Positions 11,279 to 23,452 of a stretch of DNA of 64,000 nt are shown in pieces. Each line of letters opens with the position of its first letter. Position 1 is the stretch's first letter. Source of the stretch: Leucosporidium creatinivorum (Eukaryota > Basidiomycota > Microbotryomycetes > Leucosporidiales > Leucosporidiaceae); the NCBI GenBank assembly GCA_001600635.1, contig BCKL01000006.1, positions 248,001 to 312,000 on the forward strand, in the 5' to 3' direction. The translations under genes were made by a program, and so were the position numbers. The notes beneath the pieces were generated by a model that was given only the letters and a program-made list of their open reading frames with translations, was not told the origin of the DNA and did not search any database.

Positions 11279-13754
11279 ATGTACGCGAGCCGCTCAATCG
11301 CACGCCGCTCTACACGCTCTACTCGCACCTTCACCACCTCTGCTACCATGTCCGAGTCGACCAAAGTTGGTCCCATGTGTAGGCCTAGCCGGCTACTGCT
11401 CGTCGTTGGCGGACTCGTCGCTGACCTCTTTCGCTCCCTTCGCAGACCGCTTCGAGGCTTCGCTGCCATCGCTCCCTGTTCCCACGTTGGAGGAGACTGC
11501 CACACGCTACCTCACCTCCATCAAGACCTTCCACACCCCGCAGGCGCCGGGGTCCCCATCCACTCCCCTTCCGAGTTTCGCCGCCTCTGAAGCTGCCGTA
11601 CAGGACTTCCTCAAGAGCCCTTTGGTGGCTCAACTGCAGGAGCGCCTCGAGAAACGTGCTGCTGAGAAGTCGAGCTGGTTGAGCGAATGGTGGAACGAGA
11701 CCGGTGAGTAGGCGTCGCTGAGCTGTTGGGTCGCGTCGAAACGGCCAGCTGATGCCTGCTTTACCTTACTCCGACAGCCTATTTTGGATGGCGAGGACCC
11801 GTTGTCCCTGGTGAGCTACTGCTGCTGTGACCGAGGACCTTCACGCGCTATCAAGGACGCTGACCGGCGTTTCGCAGGCGTCAACTACTTCTACTCGCAC
11901 AAGAACGACAAGACGAGGACGAATGGACCTGCCCGAGCTGCTGGACTCACTCGCGCGCTGCTTTACTTCCGCAAGCTCACCGAGAAGTGAGCGTGCATCC
12001 CTTGCGCTCCCCCGCAAACACTCGCTGACGGTCTCTCCCGATTCCCTCGCCGACTGCAGCCAAACCCTCGAGCCGGAGATGGCCAAGAAGACCCCTCTCT
12101 GCATGGCTTCGTACAAGTACCTCTTCAACGCTACTCGCCTTCCTACAGCACCGGTCGATACTGCTCGCAAGTACGAGCCCGACACCCACAACCATGTCGT
12201 TGTCGTGCGCAAGAACAAGTTCTACGAGGTGCCAGTGGTCGACGAGAAGGGAGAGTGGTTGAGCGAGAAGGAGCTTGAGGTGTAAGTTGGTCGCTCGGCG
12301 ACCGAGACGGAGATGCCCTCGGCTGATCCTCCTTCGCTTCGCAGCCTCTTCAAGCAAGTCGTCGAGCTCGCAGGATCCGAGGCCGACCCTTACCCCGTCG
12401 GAGCCCTTACCGCTGCCGACCGAGATGTCTGGACCAAGGCTCGCCAGCAAATCGTCTCGCACGCACCCGAGAACGCCGCTTCGCTCGAGCGCATCGAGTC
12501 GGCCATCATCATCATCTCGCTGGACTCCAACAAGCCCGTTTCTCGCGAGGAGACCAGCTGGGGTCTCTGGGTTGGCGACGGCAAGGACCGGTGGTTTGAC
12601 AAGCACCAGCGTGAGTTGAAGCTGGGCGGAACGAGCGACCGGAGGCTGACTAGCTCTGCCCCAACAGTCATCGTCTTCGAGAACGGCAAGTCGGGATTCA
12701 ACGGCGAGCACTCGTGCATGGACGGCACCCCTACCTCCCGTCTCAACGACTGGCTCCTCCGCTCGCTCGAGGCTGGCAAGGTCCCCCTCGGCGACTCGGC
12801 TCGCGCGCTCAACGCCCTCCCCTCTGTCTCTCCCCTCACCTTCAACCTCCCTCACCAAGTCCAGTCGACCATCACCGAGTCGATCAAGGCGCACGAGGAG
12901 GTCATGGGCAAGCACGAGCTCGCTGTCCTGCAGTACGATGGTTACGGCAAGGACAAGATCAAGTCGTTCAAGATCTCGCCCGATTCCTACACCCAGCTCG
13001 TAATGGGCCTAGCGTACTACAAGCTCTCGGGGGGTAAGGTCGCCCCTACCTACGAGAGCGCGCAGACGAGGAAGTACAAGCTCGGCCGAACCGAGGTCAT
13101 TCGCAGCGCCACGCCCGATGCTCTCGAATTCTACAAGGCCATGGAGGACGCTTCCAAGACTGTGAGTTCCCTCGACGACTCGTGTACATCCCTCGCCTGA
13201 CCTCTTCGGATCACAGGACTCGGAGCGCCTCACCCTGCTACAAAAGGCGGGAGCAGCTCACATCAAGCTCGCTGGGGAGGCCGCTGATGGACGTGGTGTC
13301 GACCGTCACCTCTTCGGTGAGTTGTGTGTAACACACGCTTTCATCACCATCTGACCCTCTCTCCGCTGCACAGGTCTCAAGAAGCTCCTCAAGGAGGGCG
13401 AGAAGCTGCCGGCGCTCTACACCGACCCTACCTTCGCCGAGTCGGGCAACTGGGTCCTGTCAACGTCGCAGCTCACGTCCGAGTACTTTGAAGGCTGGGG
13501 CTACGGCGAGGGTGAGCTTGTTGGTTTGCTTACATGATGAACATTGCGCTGACCTGCTATTCTTCGCAGTTGTCGACGAGGGATACGGATTGGCCTACGC
13601 CGTGAACAACGCCTCGCTGCGTTTCACCATCACCTCCATGCTCAAGGGCGAGCAGAGTGTGAGGAACCTGAGGCACTTCCTCGAGGAGAGCGCTACAGAA
13701 ATGAGGGCCGTGATGGAGTCTGGTTTGGCTCAGCAGGAGAAGGCCAAGTTGTAG
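11279..13754 (+). CDS. CAT2: Carnitine O-acetyltransferase, dual mitochondrial/peroxisomal layout
   Basis: Moves acetyl groups between CoA and carnitine, linking peroxisomal or cytosolic acetyl-CoA to mitochondria. About ten introns split the protein. The choline/carnitine acyltransferase fold is clear: an N-terminal block LPVPTLEETATRYLTS, the WRGPVVPGVNYFYSH region, the catalytic histidine in GEHSCMDGTPTSRLNDW, and a C-terminal VNNASLRFTITSM. The first ATG (11279) opens with MYASRSIARRSTRSTRTFTT, Arg/Ser-rich without acidic residues, a good mitochondrial presequence. A second in-frame ATG lies at 11348 (MSESTKVGPMYRFEASLPSL). The protein ends EKAKL, and AKL is a peroxisomal PTS1. Yeast Cat2 is known to use the same two-start plus AKL arrangement. 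Enzyme identity is firm; dual targeting is inferred from these signals. Confidence 0.95.
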
Positions 13755-14113
13755 ATTCGACCTTCGGCGCCGAGAGGGGGCGGGATTCGGGCGAGGAAGG
13801 ACAAACTCAAGCTGTAGATGTATACGATATCTCTGATATAGCGCATCGGTCAATAGAATGCCAAAGCCTTGTTAAGCTACATACATTTTGGACCGACGTC
13901 CGTGTGAGCTTCGGACCCAGTGAGCTGACCTGAGCTCGAGCCCTGTTGACCTCCCGCCAGAAAGAGCTCGGCTCACTCGCCGACGATCCAACGCCAGCTT
14001 ACAGTACAGCACGATAGCACTCACACTCCTCACCTCTTCGACACCGTCTACAACCCCCTCGCTCGCGACCCTCCTTCCACTCGACTTCGCTCGTCCGCCG
14101 CATCGCTTCCAGC
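13755..14113. other. Intergenic region, possible 5' UTR intron
   Basis: About 360 bases between CAT2 and the next gene. The stretch 13901-13962 contains 'gtgagc', a 'gagctgacc' branch motif and a 'cgccag' end, so a leader intron for the downstream gene is possible. No other gene is seen. Confidence 0.35.
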
Positions 14114-15504
14114 ATGGGGTCCGCTTCTTCTCAGCCAGCTTCCGCCTACCTCACCTTAGCCTACGATCATCGCTCAGTCCTCATCCTTCGCCCTCCCACT
14201 CTCGCTGCTGCTCGCGACAAGGCGGTCGAGCTCTTCGCCCTCGACCTGACCGCAAGCGGCCAGCAAGTTCGACTTCTTCTCGATGGTGTCGAGCTCTCGG
14301 ATGAGGTCTGGGGAGGAGTAGTGATGGATGGCACCAAGCTGCAGGTCGAGCTTACCGGCAAGAGGCGTCGCCGCTCGACGACCGAGGGAGAAGGAGAGGC
14401 GCCCGACCGCAAGCGAGTCGTCGCCGACGCGATGGACGACAGCGGAATACAGAAGAAGGAGGAAAGCCACCACCACACTTACGGCGACTCCAACGCGAGG
14501 GAGGACTCGCCCTCGACCCCCGAGCCGGGCAGGGACAAAGGCAAAGGGAAGGCGAAGGCCGACACCTCGACGATGCCGCTCACGCGCGCCGAGCTGGACA
14601 TGCTCAAGCAGCTCGAGCCTTCCCAGAAGTCCTTCGCCCACAAGCCCGGCTGCCAACACTTCAACGCGGCGCACTTTTACGACGACGACGAGGACGACGA
14701 ATCGATCATCGTGCAAGAGCATAGCACAGGCCGCCAATGGAGGATCCCCTACACTCGGGACTCGGAGATGACCCTCGGTGCACTCCTCAGAGCCGTCGAG
14801 AAGAAGACCGGCGAGTCGAGGGATGCTTGGACGCTCGTCGGCGAGGACCGAAGCGAGCTGGACGCCGAACGCGAGTGGAAGGCGCTGAGCAAGTGGGGAA
14901 TTGGGGGAGGATCGCGCATCAGGCTGGTATACGAAGGAGAGCTTGTAGTCTTCGCTGTCGGTTTGTGTCCGTCCCCTCTACTAGGCGTTTCCAGAGCTCA
15001 TCTCCCTCGTTCGCAGTCCTCGAGCCTCGCAACACCTTCTTCGTCGAGGCACTCACCACCGACACCATCGGCGACGTCAAGAAGAAGCTTAGCTTCCAAG
15101 TCTCGACCCCTCCCTCTGCATTTATTCTCGCCGACTGGAGCAACGAGGAGGTCGCCGACGAGACAGTGCTCGGCGACTACGCCAGCAAGCTGTACGGCGC
15201 CAAAGCCAGCCTTTCGTTCGGCCTTTGGGACCCCGAGGAGCTCAACAAGCATATCATCAAGAAGGAGGAGGAGGAGCGCATCCGACAGCTTCGCATCAGC
15301 GCCCAAACGGAAGGCTCGGCGATCGCAGGACCCGCGCCGAAGGAGAAGTCGCTTCAGGGAGGCAAGGTGGATCCTGTCGATACGAGAGCTGAGGGAGAGG
15401 CACTTTTGCAGGTAGCTGTTCCCTTTCCGCCTGCGCCTGCTTCGGTTGTCGACGTCGAAGGGAGCTCCGCGATGGAGCCCGAGGTGGGTGAGGGCGTCGA
15501 ATGA
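14114..15504 (+). CDS. Unknown protein with ubiquitin-like segments
   Basis: I do not recognise this protein by name. It spans two exons; the single intron near 14961-15017 restores frame at Val-Leu-Glu-Pro. Three regions look like ubiquitin-fold modules separated by disordered linkers: residues about 10-80 (AYDHRSVLILRPPTLAAARD), a middle part around EHSTGRQWRIPYTRDSEMTL, and a C-terminal part with DTIGDVKKKLSFQVSTPPSA followed by DETVLGDYASKLYGAKASLS. The linker between the first two is charged and carries a basic stretch (KGKGKAKAD). There is no C-terminal Gly-Gly, so it is unlikely to be conjugated. A role as a ubiquitin-related adaptor is only a guess. The ATG is the first in frame after a leader that lacks other starts. 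Confidence 0.75.
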
Positions 15505-15731
15505 GACCTGGGAGAAGCTCTCGCTGGCGAGGAGTATGTAGTTTGCTAGTTTTGCAGGCTGTAGTCAACTTCAGTGTATACCAAAAGTCGGCCTGCAGGA
15601 TTGGGTTTGAGCCGAGCCTCACGTGCAGGGATCCAGTCCTCGAGCCCCACTCTGCCTCAGCTCCAAGCTCTCGCTCCTGCTTCCACGTCGCTGCTTCCTC
15701 CAACCTCGGTTTTTGCTACCGAGCTACACGC

Positions 15732-15853
15732 GTAAGTTCAGCACAGCGTCAGACTTCGTATGCCTTCGAATGGCGCACCGCTTGGGGTGTGGAGCAGCGA
15801 GCGAAGCCGGGATCAGCGAGGGCTGACGCGACGCCATTGCTCCCTCTTTACAG
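15732..15853 (+). other. 5' UTR intron of the glycogen phosphorylase gene
   Basis: A strong donor (gtaagt) at 15732, a 'gggctgac' branch motif near 15825 and a 'ctttacag' acceptor ending at 15853 lie just before the start ATG at 15866. They match the intron grammar used elsewhere in the window. An ACGCGT box overlaps the donor at 15728-15733. Confidence 0.6.
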
Positions 15854-15865
15854 AGACTTTTCACC

Positions 15866-18800
15866 ATGGCACCCGTCAAACCTCCTCCTCGTGGAGAAGA
15901 TGCCTCTCCTGCTCCTCCTGCTACTGTAGGTCACTCGCTCGGCCTGCTTTCCCCGCATATCGAGCTAAACACGCTCTACGTCTCCCTCAGCACCCCGTCA
16001 ACGCCAACGAAGCCTCCCCCATCGTCCCTCGTCGTGAGAGGGCTCACAAGGTGTGTAGTACTATCCCTTCAGCTCGACTCCACGGTCGACGAGGAACTTA
16101 AAGCTGATCCCCCACTCGTGTCGGTCCGTCAGCGCTCGGCGACCGGTAAGCGCGATTGAGAGCTCGAACCGCTTCGGAGCAGTCACTGACAATATCTCTA
16201 ACAGGTTTCATCCCCGAGGGAAACAAGCCGCTCAGCGAGGTCTTCCCCGGAGATGCCACCGAGTGGAAAGAGGCGCTGGCGACGGTGCAGGACACGTTCA
16301 AGAATGACCACAAGGCCGTCTCGGCGACCATCGTGCACGGCCTGACGACTACACTCGGTCGCGCTCCCTACAACGTCGACGAGCTCGCTGCCTATCAAGC
16401 CGTCGCGCTCTCGGTCCGTCACCAGCTCATTCAGAAGTGGAACCGCACCCAAACCGAGCACACTCAACGCAAGCCCAAGCGTATCTACTGTGAGTCAATT
16501 ACTCGCTGCTCTATCTCGGACGCGAGGGCCGGCTTGGGCTCAACTCCGATAGTTCGGCGATGGCTGACAGGTTTCGGCGCAGACTTCTCCCTCGAGTTCC
16601 TCATGGGCAAATCGCTCGACAACGCTCTATTGAACTTGGGCACCAAGGAGACCTACAACGAGTCCATCTCCAACCTCGGCTTCAAGATGGAGGATATTCT
16701 GGAGGAGGAGAGGGATGCCGGCCTAGGCAACGGGGGCCTAGGCCGGCTGGCGGCGTGTTACATGGACTCGCTTTCGACTCTCAACATCCCTGCCGTACGT
16801 TCCTCGCTTCTTGTGCGCCGAGCTGACCTCGAATCCGGCGATACAGTGGGGCTACGGCTGTGAGCGCTCGGCTTTCCTCCCTCGTCTTGGGCTCTGCTGA
16901 CCTCTTCACTTGTAGTGCGGTACCAATACGGCATCTTCCGTCAGACCATCGTATGCAGCCTTTCATTTGACCGAGCCGCGGACAGCAGCTGACTCGTCCG
17001 TCTTTCCCTCTTCCTCCCTCTTCTTCCCTCTACCTCCCTCTCCCGCTTCCTCCTCCTCTCCTATATTGCAGAACACCGCTGGTGCTCAGCTCGAGGTCCC
17101 CGACCCATGGCTCGACCATGCCAACGCCTGGGAGGTCCCTCGCCTCGATGCAGCTGTCGAGGTCAAGCTGTACGGCGACGCCGAGCGCTTCGAGAGCGGC
17201 AAGGGTCGCTGGACGGGGGGTCTCGACGTCCTCGCCGTACCCTACGACCTTCCCATTCCCGGATTCAAGACCGACAACACCAACAAGTACGTCTATATCT
17301 CGATCGGACGAGCAAGCAGAGCTCGCACTCACCGAGCTTGAGCTGACCCCCCTCTTCGCTCTCACAGCATCCGCCTCTGGTCGTCTCGCCCCAAGAAGTC
17401 GTTCGACCTGCAAGCCTTCAACGCTGGAGACTACGATGCTGCTGTCAAGGAGGCTTCGCAGGCCGAGAACATCAGTGAGTAGCCGCTCTTCGAGCTCTCG
17501 GCGAGTCGGCGACCCCGCGCTAACTGCGTCGGGCTCGGCAGCTCGCGTGCTCTACCCGAACGACAACTTCGACGCTGGCAAGCTTCTCCGTCTCACTCAG
17601 CAGTACTTCTGGTGCTCTGCCTCGCTCAACGACATCGTTCGCCGCTTCAAGAAGCTGGGAAAGGTGCGTCCGACTCGTTCTCGGCGAAGGTCAAAAGAAG
17701 CTCGCTGACCTTCTTTCCCTTGCCTCGCCAGCCCTGGACCGAGTTCCCCGACTACAACGCGATCCAGCTTAACGACACGCACCCTACTATGGCCATTGTG
17801 GAGCTGATGAGGGTGCTCGTCGACGAGGAGAACCAGGCGTGGGAGCTCAGTTGGGACGTCGTGCGCCGTACTTTCGGCTACACCAACCACAGTGCGTTGT
17901 TGTTCAACTCAGAGCATCCTCGCTTGTTTTGCTACAGAGCAGCTGACCCCTCTTGCTTGCCTACAGCCGTCCTCCCCGAGGCTCTCGAGACTTGGCCCGT
18001 CGGCCTCGTCGGTCACCTCCTCCCTCGTCACCTCCAGATCATCTTCGACATCAACCTCTTCTTCCTCCAAGAAGTCGAGAAGAAGTGGCCGGGAGATCGT
18101 GCAAGGGTGAGTCTATTAACGAGCACTTTTGAACTCTCGGCGAACGCTGACTTGCTTTGTTTCGCAGCTCGCGAGGATGTCGCTCATTCAAGAGGGAGCG
18201 CAACAGCAAGTTCGCATGGTGAGTGATTCACTCGCTACTTGTGCATCGATCGAGAGCTGATTAGGTGTCCCTGTAGGCCCACATCGCCATCATCGGCTCG
18301 CACAAAGTGAACGGCGTCGCCGAACTCCACTCGGGGCTCGTCGCCGAGATGTTCGTCGACTTCGTCGAGTTCTTTGGGCGCGACCACTTCAGTAAGCAGG
18401 CGTTCGAGGATCAAAAGCCTCGTTGGCGACCTTTCCGCCGAAGCTGACGCTCGGCGTTTCGCAGCCAACGTCACCAATGGAATCACCGCTCGCCGCTGGC
18501 TTCTCCAGTGCAACCCTGCACTCTCCACTCTCATCACCAACAAGCTTGGCAACGATGATTGGGTCTTGGATCTCTACCAGCTCAAGGCGTTGGAGAAGTT
18601 CGCAAAGGATGCCAATTTCCAGAAGGAGTGGGATGCTGTCAAGCAATCCAACAAGGATCGTCTCGCCACCTACATCGAGCTCAACCTCGGTATCCCCGTC
18701 AACGTGAGTCTTTGGTCATCGGACGTCGTTCGAGGAACGATGGAGCGCGCCGAGCTGACCTCCGCCATCGTCTCTACAGCGCCACGCCCTCTTTGACGTC

Positions 18801-19976
18801 ATGTCCAAGAGGATCCACGAGTACAAGAGGCAGTTTATGAACATTCTCGGCGTCATCTATCGCTACCTGCAGCTCAAGAAGGTGAGATTCTGATTGTTCA
18901 CGTCGAGCTCGGCGACGATGCTGACCCTCTCTCACTCGCAGATGACCCCCGCACAGCGCAAGCAAGTCGTTCCTCGCCTGTCCATCTTTGCCGGCAAGGC
19001 TGCCCCGGGCTACTACATCGCCAAGCTTGTTATTCGCCTGATCAACGCCGGTAAGTGTCTGCTCATCGAGTTGAGTCGAATCGACTGCTGATCCAGCTCC
19101 TTCCACAGTCTCGAAGACTGTCACCGCCGACAAGGACATTGCCGAGGCTCTCGGCGTCGTCTTCATTCCCGACTACAGCGTCGGAGTCGCCGAGATCATG
19201 ATCCCCGCTAACGACATCTCGGAGCACATCTCGACCGCCGGAACCGAGGCCAGTGGAACCAGTAACATGAAGTTCACCTTGAACGGAGGACTTCTGCTTG
19301 GAACCGCCGATGGAGCCAACATTGAGATCGCCGAGGAGGTGGGCGACGAGAATGGTACGTTGCTGCTCGGACTTGAGCTGCTGTCCATCACTGACCCTAC
19401 CCTCCTCAGTCTTCTTCTTTGGCTTCACTACGCCCGAGGGTAAGCTTTCAGTCTCTGCCTGAGCGCTCAAGACCTTGACTGACCTCCCTTGCCACTCGCA
19501 GTGCCCAACCTTCGCCGAGCTCACCACTTCGGAGAGTCGCAGCCTCCCAGCGAAATGCTCGAGACCATCGACGCCATCCGTTCGGGCATGTTCGGGGAGC
19601 ACAGCGTCTTTGAGCCGCTCATCGCCACTCTGTTCGAAGGCAAAGACTTCTGTGAGTCGTCTCGCGCGATAGAACGGCGCCGAGCGCGAGCGCTGACCTC
19701 GACTCCGAACCAGACCTCGTCTCGGACGACTTCATCTCCTACCTCACCGCTCAGAAGATGGTCGACGAGGCGTACGTCGACCGTCCTGGTTGGATTGAGA
19801 AGACGAGTAAGTCCAGCTTCCGTTTCCTCGGCGCCGAGCTCTGGGTTGACCTTCGCCGCGCCTTCACAGTCAACACGACCGCTCGCATGGGCAAGTTCAG
19901 CTCGGATCGCGCCGTCTCGCAGTACGCCGAAGAGATTTGGTCTGTAGAGCCCCACAAGATTCCTCCCATCGCCTAG
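15866..19976 (+). CDS. GPH1: Glycogen phosphorylase (GT35, PLP-dependent)
   Basis: Releases glucose-1-phosphate from glycogen. About 20 short exons splice into a full-length enzyme near the family's usual size. Landmarks in order: [55 protein letters not shown]-type and NGITARRW segments, and the PLP-site motif [17 protein letters not shown]. The region [15 protein letters not shown] corresponds to the N-terminal phosphorylation site of fungal phosphorylases (an Arg-x-Arg-Ser/Thr site just before Thr-Gly-Phe), so control by a cAMP-type kinase is likely. WGYGL is encoded by a 13-nt exon (16847-16859), which is needed to keep frame. The start at 15866 follows a 5' UTR intron. Identity is certain; the exact boundary of the first two small exons is less so. 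Confidence 0.95.
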
Positions 19977-21656
19977 ATGCCCCTTTAATCAGCTTCACTC
20001 TTTCTCCTCTCGTCTTTGCTCAGTCCTCGAAATTCGAAATCAAACCATCAGTACCCATTCAGTGACTCGATGCACGAGACAGGATCAGAGAAGCGAGCTC
20101 TCGCCGCCCACGAAACTCGGCGATGGGCTGCAAGCCGGCATACGAAGTCGCGGAGGCTCGGCGACTCGGTGAGCGCTGGCGAGCCGAGTTGGCGCCGGGA
20201 ACTCACGGCAGGGGGTTCAAAGAACAGGTGGAGTTGAGCTGAGATGATACAGGTTTTCAGCAGCACAAGCTGCACCTCTCCGTCGAGGCGAGGACTTGCG
20301 AGCTTGGCCAAGCGCCGAGTTTCGAAAACGGCTCGCTTCGCCTCTTTCGTCTCTTTCTCTCCTGCCACATCCTTCTGGAGTGGTCGTTGCGTGTAGCATC
20401 CATAAGCATGGTGCTCTTACTCGCGTGAGTGCAAGCCTCTGTAACAGGCTCTGCCACTGGATCAAGGCCCGACTCTTCCTCGCGTGAAGTGCTCGTCGAC
20501 CTCCAACCTCTTTCAGCGAAGGATCGCAGAAGCAGTGCTGCTCGCTCCGGGGGGTTTAGGAGTATCTCGCTCACGATCCTGGGACGACCGCTTCAAACCT
20601 CCCAATAGCTCTCGCAGCCTGCCCCTCAGAGGAGCAAGCTCGAAGCTGAGCAGTGAGATTGAGCGCCCGAGGAGCTCGCTGCCCTTTGCTCCTCCTTAGC
20701 GATGAGGAGACCGCTATAGTCTTCCTGACCAGCCTTAACCCATCCTAGTGGTGGAGAGCTACAGGCTGCTGCTCGCGCAGTGAGCCTTCGCAACGAGGAG
20801 CCGCGAGCAACTCCTCAAGGCGTCGACGGGAGGCGCGCTACAAGTCCTCCCATTGCAGCTTTCGAGTTGCTTCGGCTGTCGAGGGGGTTACTGGTGTAGC
20901 GAAAAAACCATAAGGGTGAGTTGATCTGCCTTGCCTGGGTCCTGGCGCAAGACAGAAGCATCGGAAGAGAAGGGGGGAGATCTGAAGACAGCACTTGGGG
21001 TGCAGCAGATGAGGTTACGATGGAGTCGGAGGTGGCAGAGTCAATCTATAGGTCTATTCACGGTGTGAGGCTCTGAAGGAGCAGAGTACGTCGCGCTTGC
21101 CTCCAGCGCGACGATTGCTGGTAGCCGAAGCTCGGCGCTCTCCTGGGGGCTCTCTCCACTGCCAGCCAGTCCTTGCAGGACGCTCATACTAGAGACCTTG
21201 AGACGAGATGTATCGCAGGATGAGACTTGAGTGCTGTGGGATTGGGGAAGGCCGGAGACGGCGCTTGCCTTCGCCGACCCATCACCGAGTGGCCGGATTG
21301 GGGGGAAGCGGGCAGCCTCAAGTTGGCGAGACTGTGCCCAGCGATTTATTGACCTGCCTCTATGTCGGGTCTCTCCACTCTGCGGTTGAGGGAGAGCGGA
21401 GGCGGGAGAAAGAGCTGTCGCCGAGCTGGGAAAGGCGAGCGCCGAGCAGCGAGGGTTCGCGCAGGAGAGCCAGCGAGAGCACTTGTAAGCTTTAGAGGTA
21501 ATGGATTAGCTTATGTCCAGGACTTGCAGCTGGAGAGCAGTCATCCGACAAGGGGTCGTGGGTGAAAGGGAGGCGCCCGAGCTGACGCGGCTCTCGCTCT
21601 TGCCACCACTTGCTCATCTCTTCAAACTCGCTCAAAACCGACTCTTGTCGACCAAC
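19977..21656. other. 1.7 kb region without a recognisable gene
   Basis: No open frame on either strand resembles a protein, and I could not find a tRNA, snRNA, SRP or RNase P signature by eye. The base composition is GC-rich without long low-complexity tracts. It includes the 3' UTR of glycogen phosphorylase and the promoter of the WSS1-type gene, but is much longer than other gaps here. An unrecognised non-coding RNA is possible. Confidence 0.4.
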
Positions 21657-23250
21657 ATGAGCGGTCAGGGAAGGCCAGGGGATGTGCTGGAGGTCACGGT
21701 GCTCAAGAAGCAGCCGCGTTCGGATGAGGCTCTGCTGATGCTCAAGAAGATCGCTTCGGTGAGTGTGGGGCTGTAGCGTGGTGCTGAGCGTATGGGATGA
21801 AGCCCCTTCTGTGGGAGGTGCATCGAATACAGCTCGCCAGCGACTCTTCGCGTTTAGGCGCGTCGCTGACCACTTCCTCGTCGCCACAGCTCGTCAAACC
21901 CATTATGAAGAAGCATGGCTGGATCCTGCCCACTCTCTCCGAGTTCTTTCCCAGCCAGGCCAGCCTGCACGGGATCAACTGCAACCGGGGACAGAAGATC
22001 TGCCTCCGCCTTCGACCAGCTCACGATCCGTCCTCCTTCCTATCCATGGACGACTCGGTCATTCATACTATGCTTCATGAACTCACGCACAACGTTCGCA
22101 GTCCTCACGTAAGCCTCGGGAAGGGGAGACCTGGCTCAATCCTCCTCCGAAGACGGGAGCTCGTGTTGAGCCAACCGCCTTCGTTCTGCACCTCACACGG
22201 CTGACCGCTCATTTCTTACAGGACGACATCTTCTACAAGCAGCTGGACGCCCTCGAGGTCGAGTACGATGCTCTCAGGGCCAGCGGATACGAAGGAGAAG
22301 GCTTCCTCGGCCGAGGATCGAGGGTCGGCCTCGGAGTCGGCCACGACAAGGGAGTGTCGCTCGAGGAGGCGAGGAGGAAAGCGTTGAAGAAGTTTGAGGA
22401 GAGGGACAAGGTCGCGAGGCTATTGGGCAAGGGAGGGAAGCTTGGAGGAGTCGTACCAGATCACCGAGGCAAGCGCATGGGCGACATTCTCGCAGAGGTG
22501 AGTACTGGGAGCATTCTCGCGAGAGCCTCCGACGAGACTCACCCTCTTCTACTCTCACAGGCCGCCGAACGCCGACAACGAGATGCTAAAGCCTGCGGAC
22601 ACTCGGACGACCACGACCACCTCCCTCCCGAGCTCCAAGCCGAGGTCGACAAGTCGGCTAAGGACGGTCGCAGCGTCATGATCGACCTGACTCAAGAGTG
22701 CGACGACGATGAAGCGTACATGCCTGAGGCGTCGACGTCGAATGGAAGCAAGGACGTCAAGCCCGACCTCGGCGCCCTCCACAGCTCGCCTAAACTCGAG
22801 ATCCTCCCCGTCGTCCCCGCCAAGCGCCCCGCTTCCTCTTCTACCTCTGAATCAACCGTCATCAAAGCACCCACGCAGCCCAAACCTCCTCCTCAGCCTC
22901 AGCCCAACCCTCGTCCTGCACCGAACGCCGTCAAGAAGGCTTCCCCTCCCGTCCCTCTCCCCGCTCCTTCCTCAGCCTGGACCTGCCCCACCTGCACCTT
23001 CGACAACGTCTCTCCTCTCTCCCTCGCCTGCGAGTGCTGCCTCACTGAGCGCCCGGAGTCAGTCAGCGTCGCCCTCGCCTCGGATGCGTCGGCTCGAGCC
23101 AGAGTCGACACAAGCACGAGTGCGGCGGCTGGAGGAACGGTGGAGATTGAGGAGGGATGGATGTGCCACCAGTGTGGATTGCTGAACGAGCACTCGTTCT
23201 GGGTTTGCAAGATGTGCGCCGCGATTAAGCAGAGCTCGTCGAGGGGCTGA
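21657..23250 (+). CDS. WSS1: WLM-domain DNA-protein-crosslink protease, Wss1 family
   Basis: DNA-dependent metalloprotease that removes proteins trapped on DNA, acting with SUMO and Cdc48/p97. Four exons. The WLM domain covers roughly residues 5-130 and holds the zinc-binding active site HELTHNVRSPHDDIF (HExxH plus a third His). After it comes GFLGRGSRVGLG, which resembles the SHP-box/VIM type segment used to bind Cdc48, then a likely SUMO-interacting motif VMIDLTQE, a Pro-rich linker, and two RanBP2-type zinc fingers: WTCPTCTFDNVSPLSLACEC and WMCHQCGLLNEHSFWVCKMC. The order of parts is that of fungal Wss1. The ATG at 21657 starts directly before the conserved block. Family assignment is firm; the Cdc48 and SUMO motifs are read by eye. 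Confidence 0.92.
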
Positions 23251-23452
23251 ACAGCTCGGTCGGAGATTCCTGGTTCTGTAGTACTTTCAGTGTTCTTGTC
23301 TTTACTTTGCACTTGCTCAACGTCGTTTTGCTCACTTCCTTCGCCCAAACCAGAGTGAAGGGACGTACACTCTCGCATGCACCGCGAGGCCGCGAGGGGT
23401 CCGAGGTCATCAAGTTTCTTCGAAGGAAGATTTCGCTTCTTTGCCTCTTGCC

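Noticed and set aside
11977-12915. 312-codon antisense open frame in CAT2
   Set aside because: It crosses exons and introns of a firm gene and resembles no protein; a GC-bias shadow.
20735-20755. 'CCTTAACCCATCC' as a telomerase RNA template
   Set aside because: It does not match one and a half TTAGGG-type repeats, and nothing around it resembles a known telomerase RNA fold.
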